Shown here: positions 1 to 10,197 of the stretch, in pieces | How positions within the stretch are numbered: position 1 is the stretch's first letter | Layout of the letters: the number at the start of each line of letters is the position of its first letter | Source of the DNA: Anthostomella pinea | Taxonomy: Eukaryota > Ascomycota > Sordariomycetes > Xylariales > Xylariaceae | Assembly (NCBI GenBank): GCA_963556695.1 | Contig: CAUWAG010000003.1 | Span: forward strand, 1,674,001 to 1,738,000 | Direction: 5' to 3' | DNA: 64,000 bases | Position numbers and translations under genes: made by a program | Notes under the pieces: generated by a model | What the model was told of the DNA's origin: nothing | The model's database searches: none | Seen by the model: the letters and a program-made list of their open reading frames with translations, nothing else

Positions 1-1002
1 AGTACGAACCTCAAGACCTTGGATCGGGAGAATACTACACTTGGATATTTAATGGCTAACGGCGTTCCGCGCAGGTTCAACGAGAAGGCGCCCCTGCCGC
101 AGTCCATCGTCCTCGGTAGCTCAGACTCGCTGAAGATCCTCTTGACGGCCAAAGAGGGCGGCAAAGGCAAGCGGCCTCACCAGGCCTTCGTCATGCTCCA
201 GGAGCCAACCACCGGGCTCGAGGCGCCGTTCCCGCTGACGGTCAAGGACAATGGCAAGGCCGTCGTCGAGATTGTACGTCATACTCCCCAGCACCCTACA
301 CGTCTACCGTCCATCCATCCGAGTCTCAGCACACCCAACTAACGGTCCCCCCTCTACCGCAGAAACACAGCGACCTCCCGACCCAACTCGCAGCCTCCAC
401 GACCCCGCTCAAGGCCTCCCTAATCCTCGCCTCATTCGGCGCCGCCGAGGGTATCAACAAGCCCATCTTCGACATCGACGTCGCGACTGAACCAAACGCG
501 ACGCCCATCGTCGCCGAGAAGCCAATGCGCTACGGCAAGCTCGACGATATTCACCACGAGTTCCGCGCCGATCCCAAGAGCCCGCCCAAGGTGATCTCGC
601 TCGTCTTCGTGCTGGCCGTGCTGGCTACGGTGCCGGCGCTGTTCATTGGCGTACGTCTACACCCTATACCCTATACACCCTACCCATCCGTCCCAGAGCC
701 CAGACAAGACCCAAGACCCCATAGAATAACCGACCGACTGACTGACTGACACCCCGAAACAGTGGCTCACCCTCGGCGCCAACGTCTCGCACCTCTCCAA
801 GGCCATCAACGCCGCGCCCCTCGCGCACGGCGTCTTCTTCGGCTCCATCGTCGCCATGGAGGGCGTCTTCTACATGTACTATGCCAGCTGGAACCTGTTC
901 CAGACGCTGCCCGTCATCGGCGTCGTGGGCGCCGCCACCTTCCTGAGCGGCACCAAGGCCCTGGGCGAGGTGCAGAGCCGACGTCTGGCGGGGGAGAGGT
1001 GA
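1..1002 (+). CDS. swp1: Oligosaccharyltransferase subunit, ribophorin II/Swp1 family (5' end outside window)
   Basis: This subunit belongs to the ER-membrane complex that transfers the lipid-linked glycan to asparagines of nascent proteins. I read three exons: 1-273, 363-650 and 763-1002, with GT-AG introns 274-362 and 651-762, both phase 0. The product contains the family pattern of a luminal beta-rich part (SDSLKILLTAKEGG, KRPHQAFVML), then a segment ending in the motif RYGKLDDIHHEFR. Three hydrophobic helices follow, the first at VISLVFVLAVLATVPALFIG, and the C-terminus is short and basic. The frame is open to base 1 and no convincing start is visible, so the N-terminal half and signal peptide lie upstream. 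The first 20-30 codons are the least certain because an upstream exon boundary could fall there. The gene is convergent with the phosphotransferase gene downstream. The family assignment comes from the conserved C-terminal membrane region. Confidence 0.88.
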
Positions 1003-1764
1003 TTGATTTCCGACTTGCGAGGACCGGACCATTTACCTAGATATCATCCTCTTTCTCCCGGAGAGGAGGTCAGATGGGCCTGACAGGTGTCGATCGAGGT
1101 TATTACTCAGAGATGGGCGGGCTGTTGATCTTAGCTGCTCTGCTGGTGCTATGCGTAGCGAACAAATCCATGGCTGATGGCAAATAGAGACATGACTGAT
1201 GGATCAAAAGGAGTAGACAAAAGAGCCTGTACAAAAGGAGAACTTCGGCATACTGATCCTACTTGGACGAGATGTCTTGTCTTGCATGGTCAAGTGAGAG
1301 CACAGTCGACTCCATATCCCTTGAAGAATAATTGCAATTCGAATTCACACGCTATTGCATAGCCTTACTCAGGAGAATATGCTGCTTAACAAAGACCCCT
1401 TTTCCATTCCCTACAACGCCACCGCTGCTCTATGTATATTCAAAGTTCCCTCAGCGAGGCCGCTCGCAATATGCCGTTCTCTATCACTCTATGTGTAAGC
1501 CAATGTATGAAAACAGGCTACGCTCGCTCAATGCCTCTTTTCCTCCACTCATCATAATTACAACGTGGTACAAGGTCAACGATGAACGTCTATGGCTCCG
1601 GCTATGTGTCGTGCCACCGGATGTATTTCTAGAAGGAGTTTCCTCTCCTGGCGTGAGGAATCGTCTGTATTCGTGGAAGAAAGTAAGAAGACGGCCAGTA
1701 GCCACAATACCCATGGAAGGACGACAAAATTGGCCACTAGACACAACAGGGATGTATAGAGTTC
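1003..1764. other. Intergenic, convergent 3' ends
   Basis: This stretch lies between two convergent genes. It contains only short ORFs without recognisable protein content. It should hold the 3' UTRs and terminators of both neighbours, but no specific signal could be assigned. Confidence 0.6.
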
Positions 1765-3269
1765 CTACTGCGATTTCTTCCCATTTGCGGCAGTTTTGGC
1801 CTCCAACAGCTTCCGCTTGTTCTCGAGATGCTTCTCGCGAGGGATCGTGAGACAGTTGATGCCGAGGAAGTTGCATATACTCGTCGTGACCAGGAAGGCC
1901 CACCGGAAGTAGACAACCAGGGAGAACAGGAAGTACGCCCAGAGGTAGTAGTGCTCGAGTTGCGCCGAGATGGCAGGGAGCCTGAACCGCGGCAGGTTGC
2001 CCAACACGGCGCCGCCGACGAGCGGCACCAGCATGACGGTCCAGAAGGGGAACGGCTGGCGCGTCAGGTGCGCGAGGATGATCTTGGTCGTCAGGCGGCC
2101 GAACACGAAGGACATGGTCAGACAGAAGAGGACGAGGTGGTTCTCGCGCCTCAGTGTCGAGTACGGCGAGTACAGCCACGCGCCGATCGAGAGGGTGTAG
2201 ACGGCCATGGGGATCCACTCGAGGAACACAGGCAGCACTGGCAGCTTGTTTCTCCGCCGGGCCTTGACGACGTTCAGCACGCAGAAGGGCATGTGGCCGA
2301 GCACGAGCGAGCCGACAATGATGAGGATCCAGATGTCGCGGATCGAGTGGTCGCCGACGAGCTCGGTATAGCCGAGGAGGTTCTTCTCGCCCACGATATC
2401 CACGATACGCTCTGTCCAGATTCCCGGACCGCAAATCCCCGAAATGGCCATGACACTACAGGCGATCAAGAGGCCTTCCGTAGGTCCGTTGAAATAGCCC
2501 AGGTATAGGGTGTGGGTGTGGTATGTCTCCCAGGTTGAGAAGAACATGGGCAGGCATGGACACAGGGCGGTGAAGACGCCTGATTTCGATGTCCCCAGTG
2601 CCATCGCTGCCGTCTCCAGTAGACTCGCAAGGGTGCAGTTTAGGGAGTCGATGCCGTGGTCGAATAGCTCGCCTAGACCGCTCGATGTACCTGTCCGCCT
2701 CGCCTGCTTGCCGTCGATGTTGTCCATAGTCTGGTACATGAACAGACCGAATGCGAAGCTCAGGTACATCCATGAGGGGCCCTGATGTTCGAACACAGGT
2801 CAGCTCGAAGTTCCTGTATTCCTAGGGAGATCGCAGGGGGGTCTTCCGTACCGGTCCGACTAGATCTGGCATGAGTATGACCAGCAACCCGATGTTCGCC
2901 AATATGCAGAGGAACCCCAGAAGGGTGACCATGTTGGGCGCCAGCCATAGCGGCAATAGCTCAACGCACGCATTCCACTACCACACGTCTTTCAGTTACT
3001 CATCCGCTCGATATCCCACAGCATAGGGAGGGCGCGGCCGGGGTGGGAACGTACGTATGGTCGGAGGATGTATTGCGAGACGGGCGACTTGTCGACGGCC
3101 GAATACTTGTAGGATCGCAGGTGGATGAGGGCGTCGTCCGAGATGCATTCAGCAACGGCCGTTTCTGTGCGGCATCAAGCCCCGGTTAGAGTCGGGTGTG
3201 CCCTCGGCGCGCTGGACACAGACACAGACGCAGGAGGAAAGACCTCTTACTGTCATTGTTGGGAGCCAT
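1765..3269 (-). CDS. Diacylglycerol choline/ethanolamine phosphotransferase
   Basis: This enzyme catalyses the last step of the Kennedy pathway: it transfers phosphocholine or phosphoethanolamine from the CDP-alcohol to diacylglycerol in the ER/Golgi membrane. Four exons on the minus strand, 3251-3269, 3055-3164, 2852-2977 and 1765-2781, join in frame to 423 residues starting MAPNND. The first exon is only 19 bp. The CDP-alcohol phosphotransferase signature DGxxARx8Gx3Dx3D is complete at about residues 108-130 (D108, G109, A112, R113, G122, D126, D130). The N-terminal stretch with YILRPYWN and LAPNMVTLLGF is typical of the eukaryotic Cpt1/Ept1 branch, and many hydrophobic segments follow. The length fits the family (about 390-420). 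CDP-choline versus CDP-ethanolamine preference cannot be told from sequence; many filamentous fungi have one gene annotated ept1 or cpt1. Confidence 0.93.
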
Positions 3270-4644
3270 GACTCCGGCTTGCCTGTCTGCGTAGATGGCA
3301 GATACAGGTTCGCACCACGATAGACTCGGCAGTAGAGTTCGGAAGACCTGCGTGCTGGAAAGGGGCGGTAGAAGAGGCCGGGGGGGTACGCGTTCGTCGT
3401 CGTAGCTACCGGTAGTCGGGCGCAATGTCTAAAGCTACCTCTCTGAGACTATTGTGTTGTCGTCGTGGGACGGATGTGGTTGATTTCAACGACGATACAT
3501 CATGGCAGACGTGGACGACCGTGGATCTTCCCCGAATACCAACAAGTGGCAGGCGTATATTCGGCAGTCGGAGTAGAAGTTGTCGAAAGTGGGAGAAAGA
3601 ACATTGAAGTCGTGGTGGGGAAGCTGCTCGGGTTGTAAGGTTCCACCGCAAAAGGTTGATACCCAGACCCCTGAAAATTCTGGCGGTCTGGACCGCTGGA
3701 CCCTCCTCTACAGTACCTACTTCCCCTTTACAATTCCGCTTACAAGACTGGATTGCAGTCTGGACAACGCTCGGCAACATTGGATGCAACCCCATCATGA
3801 ACTGCAGAAATGTGCGAATATCTACAGACAATTTGGATGAGGCAGCAGAGATCAAACTGAGGTTCGAAACCGTGGGCTTGACGGATGGCAAGGTTGCTGC
3901 AAATCAGATGCATCTGTTCCAGGGAATTGACTCATTTTATTCCCTCCACTGCTATTTCCATAAGTACCATACTTGACGAGCTCCGACTCCCTGCAGCTAC
4001 CCAGTTCTGTAGCAGGACGCCTGCTGGCCAGGGACCAATGGAATGCAGCTTGTGGAAGCACAGGATGCCACAAGTGATCCCACGACAGCCTTGACATGTG
4101 AAACCCCAGTCAGTCGTCTTACAGCTGCTGTCCAGCTGTATAACCAACATTGGATAATAGCACAGTTCCACAGCCAATGACTACCACGCCACGCAAGGCT
4201 GAGGGAAAGTCTTCTTTGCACTACAACTGGATACAAGGCAACGCATCTCTTGTTGTTGTGGGTGTTGATTAATAGCACGTTGAACGTGCGCTCTATCTTC
4301 CCGTGCTGGGATATCTGCTACCGTCTTGTTGACCGTTGCATGCTTCGAAAGCATGATGGTTACAGCCCACCACTAAGAACCCCGTGGTCTGAATCCCATT
4401 ATAATCTCGATATATTCGCTAAATCAAACTCCCTGCGCTTGAAAATGACAGCGGTGGTTCCAGCATCAGCAAGTGCGTATGCCAACTTCGCAGGGCAATC
4501 TGGGTGGCCGAGTGTCGTCCGATCTCGCCAAGTTCGATTCAAGCAATTCAATCGATAGAATAAGCATGTCTAGGACACGTCCATCACAGATATCTGCCCC
4601 CTGTTGGGGATATTTCAACTACCAACGCCCCATTGGGCGTACTA
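3270..4644. other. Intergenic, no supported gene
   Basis: This stretch contains several ORFs of 60-160 codons on both strands. None has a recognisable domain, consistent coding bias or clean splice partner. The proximal part should be the phosphotransferase promoter. Confidence 0.5.
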
Positions 4645-5367
4645 TTATAGCAGCATACCTCCCACGCAGAACAGGCTACCGAGTAGCAGCCCAAACGACA
4701 GGCTGCCGTACATCATATCCATCCGCGCAGCACCGGAGCCGGGCGTCGATGTCGCCGAAGAGCCCGCGAGGCCAGTGTAGATTTGGTTCGAGTCGGTGGC
4801 CGAGGCGCCGCTCGCCGTCGCCGACGCGGTCGAGCTGCTGGTCGTGTTGGCTTTCGTCGGGTTCTGGGCGCCACAGGGGTGGTCTTGACGGCAGGCGCTC
4901 GCGCAGGCGCTGTCCGATCCGCAAGCTGTCACGCACTGGTTGCCCCATTCCTGGCAGGTAAAGTACGGCAGCGTCAAAGAATATTCGGAGATGTTGGGTT
5001 GCAGGCCGTTGGCGCACACGCAGCCGTAGGTCAGGGTTGTCTGCTCGGTGAGTCAGTCGGTCTGTCTGTCTGTTTGATCGTGACAGGCAGAATCAGGGCA
5101 GGGCACATACGGGATCGCACGAGTTGACCTGGTAGCCTCCGGGAGGGGTTTGCTCGCAGATGAGGGGGCAGGTGGCCTTTTCCGAGTCACACCATGATGC
5201 TGCGTTGGAGGTGAGAAGATATTTCATCGTAGAAAGGACTTCCAAGTCAACGGGGCGGACATACTCCTTGTGGTCAGGGACACGCTGTTGGGGTCAATGA
5301 CGTAGTCTGCTTGGACGGACGAGACAAAGATGGCGACCGCAGCCAGGAGAGTTCGGAGCGAGAGCAT
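4645..5367 (-). CDS. GPI-anchored cysteine-rich secreted protein, DUF7707-like
   Basis: Three exons, 5265-5367, 5111-5199 and 4645-5040, splice in frame to 195 residues. The N-terminus is a clear signal peptide (MLSLRTLLAAVAIFVSSVQA), followed directly by DYVIDPNSVSL. A cysteine-rich domain of about 110 residues follows, with the spacing seen in the fungal DUF7707 family: SWCDSEKATCPLIC, then TYGCVCANG, then CQEWGNQC and CxxxCRQDHPCGAQNPT. After it comes a Ser/Thr/Ala-rich linker and a hydrophobic C-terminal tail (FGLLLGSLFCVGGMLL), which together look like a GPI-anchor signal. The protein is therefore expected at the plasma membrane or cell wall. The family has no assigned biochemical function. 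The DUF7707 call rests on remembered family features and should be checked by a domain search. Confidence 0.85.
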
Positions 5368-8300
5368 CTTGGGATAATATGGATGTTATTGTTCGGGTGG
5401 AGGGCGTATGATATCACAGACAGGCAAACGGGTGTGTTTGTGGTGACAACAGCGCGGACGATGGTGTATTAGAATAGCGTATGATTAGATAGATAGATTA
5501 TGTCCAAACGAAGGGGAGCACGAAGAAGAAAAGTCCATAAACTCAATTGACTGGTCTAAGCGAGAGAACCAGATGGCAAATGAGGAAGATGCAGAGAGAC
5601 AGGCGAACGTGAATGAACAGAATCAAGAGAGAAGCTCCGGGAGAAGCGAAGGGACCCGGGGACCTACATATTGACTTCATGAAAGACGAGAAGCACGGGG
5701 CACAAGGGACCTTGCCTCGTCTTGCCTCGTACTTCATACTGTGTTTATTTCCGCGAGTGGCATCTCTTCGAGTCTTCGTAATAAAAGAGTCGTGGCGGGA
5801 AAAGGAGCTCTCCCTCCTGATGTGGTTACGGTCGACATCTCCAACCACAGTTTGGCCTCGAGAATCTTATTGGCCAATTTCAATTTGATATCAGCTGTGG
5901 CAGGGGCTAGATAACTCTAGTACCGGCGGCGGCAGCGCTAGCGTACAGGCGACTCCAGTAGACTGCAGTGGACTCTGCAGCGGCCACAGCGCCGAAGCTC
6001 GACCCGGTCCAGACCGCTCATTGGCTGTCTCCTAGCGTTGGAACTTAGTCCCCCTCAACCCGTGAATGTGGACAAGCGGGCAAACACCATCACGACTGCT
6101 TCAACCTCTACCCGCATAAGACATGGCTCGCCTGTTCTGTCGGTCTGTCTGGCCGACTACCTGGCCATAGTTCGTCTTCTTTCACCTAGCAGCATCAACG
6201 GGCGCTCGGCTTGTGGCGATAAAACGACTTGGGCGACAACAGCGGCAACTTGTACAGTACAGTGCTATCAATCCATGTTGGTGGACTGCTGTGCTCTCGC
6301 ATCCCGGATCTTACAAATTTGAGATCTTCGCTTCACGCCTACTCCCGACTGGGATATGCCGGCGAGACCCTGGTCTCTGTCTTAGAGCCTCCTCTTGTGC
6401 TCCTCCTCCTCCATCCTCCACGGCCTCCATCCTAATAATTCATCCATCATCCACGTCCTCGTGAGGCGGATACTTGCACCGGAACCGGAACACAACGCAC
6501 AGCTGGCACAGCATACTTCCCAATGCTAATAACAAGAGTGTCAACGACAGCTTGCGACAGCGGCCCATCATCTGAAGTACATAAGATGACTGGCAGGCGG
6601 TCCCCAATATTGAGACTTTGCTATCGCCGAGTGCCAATCGCAACTCAAACTCGTTTCACCTTACCTCTGCATTTTTATGGCGCGAGTCTTCGTGTTCGAT
6701 GATGGTGGCCAGATGCCCTGCGGGGAAAGCGGATTATCGCCCATCGTCTCGTGTCGCCCACATGCCACACCACCGCTTCTCGTATTCTGCTGCTCCAGAA
6801 AGCTCTGGAGGGTTGGCTGCAGATGATGGGCTCGTCGGCTATGCAGGTGCTTCCCTGTGGTGGTGGTGGCGGTGGGACTGATACGAGTGATACTGTATGG
6901 TCTATTCTCGTGCCTCCCCTCCAGCCATCACGATAATATGGCACCCAGTGGCCAATGAGCCATCAGTTAGTCGAGTGACTTTGGAAGTTTGGAGTCCCGA
7001 TCACCTGGAGCGCGATCAACGCTAACAGGGTCTCACGGATACGCAGGACGACCGCCGATGCCGTTGCCTTCTTCCCCCACCCCAAACCTCCAACATAAAA
7101 TAAGCACAAATGCGCGACAAACATTCGCCATCCAGGTCCCCTAGCCAGCCATCCCGCCTAGGCTAACCTAATAACCACCTAAATGTGCGACAGATAGCCT
7201 CGTCTGGTTTCATCTGCAAATCTGAGCTGCACAGCAAATGGCTCTACAGATAAGACAAGAATGAGGTGTGGCCGTGCTTGCGCCTGTCGAGCGGTTTCGG
7301 CGTCAATATCGTCTTCATATCCACGCTCTCTACTCTCCAGGATGTACTGGTGGTGTTATCACGATACACAAGCCGTAGTTTCGACTAACAAACGGCGTCG
7401 TCATAGTCATTGAGTTGGGATCCCCTTGCTCTTCGAACAGGTATTAACCTTGTGCGAGACGCCACCATTCCACAGATAAATACATATTCGGCACCTGTCA
7501 GAAAACCGCCCTCGCCAATCATGATCCAATGACTGGTGGCCCAGTGTCAGATATTCGATGCTGTCGATGGACTCGTCGTCGGCGGCGGCTGCGGCCAGAC
7601 GGATCGGTGAAGCCGGAGTTGCCCGTCGGTAGTCGACGTGAAAGTCCAGGGACCTCATCCGGTCTCCGCTCGAACGACTCCCTTCCGCTGCTGCGAATAT
7701 GATTATGTCCCGTGGCGAGGATGCCAGAGCACACCTACATCGACGAGGATGCGAGACTATTGACTCTTTCATGTACTCGCGCCAAAGATATGCGAGTCGC
7801 GGATGCCAGGTGGACAGATCAGCGTAATGGCCAGATCAGCGTAATGGCCAGAAAAGCACGACACATGGACGCCTGCCAGATCCTCCAACTACTCATGTTG
7901 CTACCAGTCAGCAGGCTCCGGCTAGGCAGGGAAAGAAATGTGGATGTAGCCGGACGGCATACCGACACGCCTGTCAAAGTTCTGGTTATGGGCTGATTCG
8001 TCTGTTGCTAGTGCTTCCAGGCCTCTGAACAAGTTGGTTGCTACGCTCGGGGACGGGTTGCGGACAGTTCAGCTTCGAGGCGAGCGTCCCAACCCGTTGA
8101 ACAAAGTATGATTTCCGATCATCGACCCCGTCCGCGGTGGGAAGCTCAGGATCGACACCGGAGTCAAGACATCTATTCCCCGATCCACTGATTATACTTG
8201 ACTTTGGAGCTGACAGGCTGGATGAACCGAGCTTGGGCTCAGCTCCAGACTTCAACGTGCAAGGGAAAGGCGGCTTGAATAAGTCTTCGTGTTACAGAAC

Positions 8301-8666
8301 GGTCTATGTTTGCCTTCGTCATCGCAAGACGGCGGCACCTGTTGCTGGATGCGATGACATCCATCATGAAGGTTGTTCCAATGCACCGTTGATGCCTCGA
8401 TGGTTAGAGCCCCGCGCATTTCCTCGGCCCTTGATGTGAAGACCAGGGCGGAGACATGCAACTTGCATATTGACAGGAAAGAAGAGAAGCTATACATCCA
8501 TTTTCACGTCGTCTCCCCACGTCTCCTTTGTCTACCAGGTGGGCGTTCATTCGATCTCCACAGCCTCCCGTCCACGTCTCACATCAAAATCCGGACCTCC
8601 TCGAAACGTCGCCGCCAGCAGCATACAGCTGCTTCTGCGCTTTTTTTATTGTCGGTCATCCGAACT
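5368..8666. other. Gene-poor region
   Basis: About 3.3 kb without a supportable gene. The ORFs are short, lack domains and overlap in several frames. A 17-bp unit (cagatcagcgtaatggc) is tandemly duplicated at 7815-7848. The 5368-5900 part is the promoter side of the DUF7707-like gene. Confidence 0.5.
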
Positions 8667-8822
8667 TCAGAATGGGTGCGTCAAATCATGCCACTCTTCA
8701 CCCACATGGTCGTAAAATTGTTGGACATCGGTCGCCGCCTGTCGCGACGAGTGCGTCAGCGGGGCTGCGTGGACAGCTGCGAAGAGCGTCGCGGCGAGGA
8801 TGAAGGAGGTGGTGAACTGCAT
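8667..8822 (-). CDS. Very small secreted-protein ORF next to a transposon
   Basis: The ORF encodes 51 residues starting MQFTTSFILAATLFAAVHAA, a textbook signal peptide with a likely cleavage before or after the following Pro. The mature part would be only about 30 residues (APLTHSSRQAATDVQQFYDH and a short tail) with no cysteine. An alternative splice from the GT after codon YDH (donor gtgggt) to an acceptor near 8636 would replace the last residues with another short tail, so the 3' end is uncertain. The start codon is 22 bp from the left TA target site of the Tc1/mariner element, which therefore sits in the 5' UTR or promoter. The ORF could be an effector-like peptide, or a remnant cut off from its promoter. 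Only the signal peptide is really supported. Confidence 0.45.
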   Translation of the reverse strand: MQFTTSFILAATLFAAVHAAPLTHSSRQAATDVQQFYDHVGEEWHDLTHPF

Positions 8823-8846
8823 CGTGATGGTGTGTCGCTGATGATA

Positions 8847-8877
8847 AACTGGGTGGACAAAAGTCTCCGCCCGACCC
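8847..8877. repeat. Left terminal inverted repeat of the Tc1/mariner element
   Basis: It begins directly after the TA at 8845-8846. It matches the reverse complement of 10165-10195 at 27 of 31 positions, with a perfect run from its 7th to its 28th base. Confidence 0.92.
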
Positions 8878-8954
8878 ACCACAATCTCCTTCAGATCAAA
8901 ACAACGCGTCAATCACCCTTCGACTTCACCACTCTCTCAACACCGCAATTGATA

Positions 8955-10060
8955 ATGGATTTACGATCTTTTGGGGACGAATTAAGCGGTAATCGCGTCG
9001 CTAACGGCGAATTCACTTCAGAAGCTCGCTCGGCAATCGTGGCGGCGCGAATCGACGGCAGAACGCGTAGGGATGTTGCAACCGCGTTTAAAACGAAGCG
9101 CCTGAAAACCATCTCCGATATTACCACCAACTTTGAGGCCACTTCTACACTGAAATCTGCCCCAAGGAGCAGTCGCCCACCCGTTTTGAATACTCGCGAA
9201 CGCGCTCATGTGATCGAAAAGGCGAGAGAGCTCCCCAGGGCGACGTGGCAGAAGATTCGAAACGAAGCCTGCGTTTCGTGTTCTCCCAAGACTATCAAGA
9301 GGATATGTCACGCACACGGCCTCCAGAAGTGGCGCGCAGCGAAGCGAATCAAGCTCACAGATGAGGACGCTCAGAAGAGGCTCGCTTTTGCTAATTATTA
9401 TAGCACACCAGAGCGCCTGGAGGAGTTGTTGCGAGCTATGTTCTCAGACGAATGTACGGTCCAAAACTCATCCGATAATCCAGGCGATTGGGCCATCCGA
9501 TTCTCTTCAGAGCGGTACCGTTATGATCTCGTGAACGAGACGGATCACGGCAAATCTCGTATTTTGATAATGGTGTGGTCTATGATCTGGCTACGCGGCG
9601 GAGAAGGAGGACTAGGCAAGTTGGTCTTCTGCCCACTCGATCCGGATGCTCCGCGCGGAGGAGTATCCGCAGAGTCATACAAATGGGTTCTTGAGGAAGG
9701 CCTGCTTCCGTTCAACGAGGCTGGAGATCCTTTTGTTCAAGATAACGCGAAAATTCACCTCATAGCGGTGTTCCGGAGTGGATGGAGGAGCACGGCATCC
9801 ACTGTATCGACTGGCCTCCTCACAGCCCCGATATGAACCCAATCAAGCATGTTTGGCGACTTCTGAAGAAGAACATACGTGAAATCGAGCCTGAATTTTC
9901 TGAATTGAAGGATAATATCCCCCATTATCGCTATGCACACGAGTTAATTGAGCAGGCGTGGTCAGAGATCGATCCGGAGCAGGTTCGGGCCTTGATGGAG
10001 TCACTGGAGGACCGAATAGCTGCAGTGAGGCGTGCCGGTGGTTGGTATACACACTATTGA
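8955..10060 (+). pseudogene. Tc1/mariner transposase (DDE_3 type), frameshifted and with altered catalytic residue
   Basis: The start is ATG 8955 (MDLRSFGDEL). An N-terminal helix-turn-helix DNA-binding part is followed by the catalytic core. The first Asp lies in MFSDECTV (about 9448) and the second in FVQDNAKIH (about 9740). The frame is then lost by one base at about 9776-9783. It resumes as WMEEHGIHCIDWPPHSPDMN in the next frame and stops at 10060. If the frameshift is ignored, 34 residues separate the second Asp from the third catalytic position, which is the DD34E spacing of Tc1 elements. In this copy the third position reads NPIKHVW, so the expected Glu is Lys (aag in place of gag, a G-to-A change). 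Both lesions predict an inactive enzyme. The reading frame is otherwise well preserved, so heavy RIP has not occurred. Confidence 0.92.
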
Positions 10061-10164
10061 CTTAGTTATTAAATACAATTTATTTGAGAATTCTATCACC
10101 AGAATTGGATGCGTTATGGTTCAATTGAGTTGGAGGGTATAGTAGATGGAAGGGGTAAAATTGG

Positions 10165-10195
10165 GGATCGGGCGGAGACTTTTGTCCACGCATTG
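10165..10195. repeat. Right terminal inverted repeat of the Tc1/mariner element
   Basis: It is the inverted partner of 8847-8877 and is followed directly by the TA at 10196-10197. Confidence 0.92.
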
Positions 10196-10197
10196 TA

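Larger units (their letters stand above)
8847..10195 (+). mobile_element. Tc1/mariner DNA transposon with intact termini
   Basis: The 1349-bp element is flanked on both sides by the dinucleotide TA (8845-8846 and 10196-10197), the duplicated target expected of this superfamily. Terminal inverted repeats of about 31 bp lie at 8847-8877 and 10165-10195 and match at 27 of 31 positions; they share the core gtggacaaaagtctccgccc. It carries a single transposase gene on the plus strand (8955-10060) that is broken. With both ends and the target duplication preserved, the copy is probably fairly young. It could still be moved in trans if a functional relative exists. The flanking gene is the small secreted ORF on the minus strand. 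Confidence 0.93.

Noticed and set aside
1484..2434. 316-codon minus-strand ORF within the phosphotransferase region
   Set aside because: It is an Arg/Pro/His-rich shadow frame of the GC-rich phosphotransferase exon.
3406..3891. 161-codon minus-strand ORF
   Set aside because: No recognisable motif, no supporting splice signals, and competing ORFs of similar size lie on the other strand.
4485..4555. tRNA-like stretch with tggccgagtg and gttcgattc motifs
   Set aside because: The T-stem and acceptor stem do not pair and no anticodon arm can be drawn, so it is not a tRNA gene.
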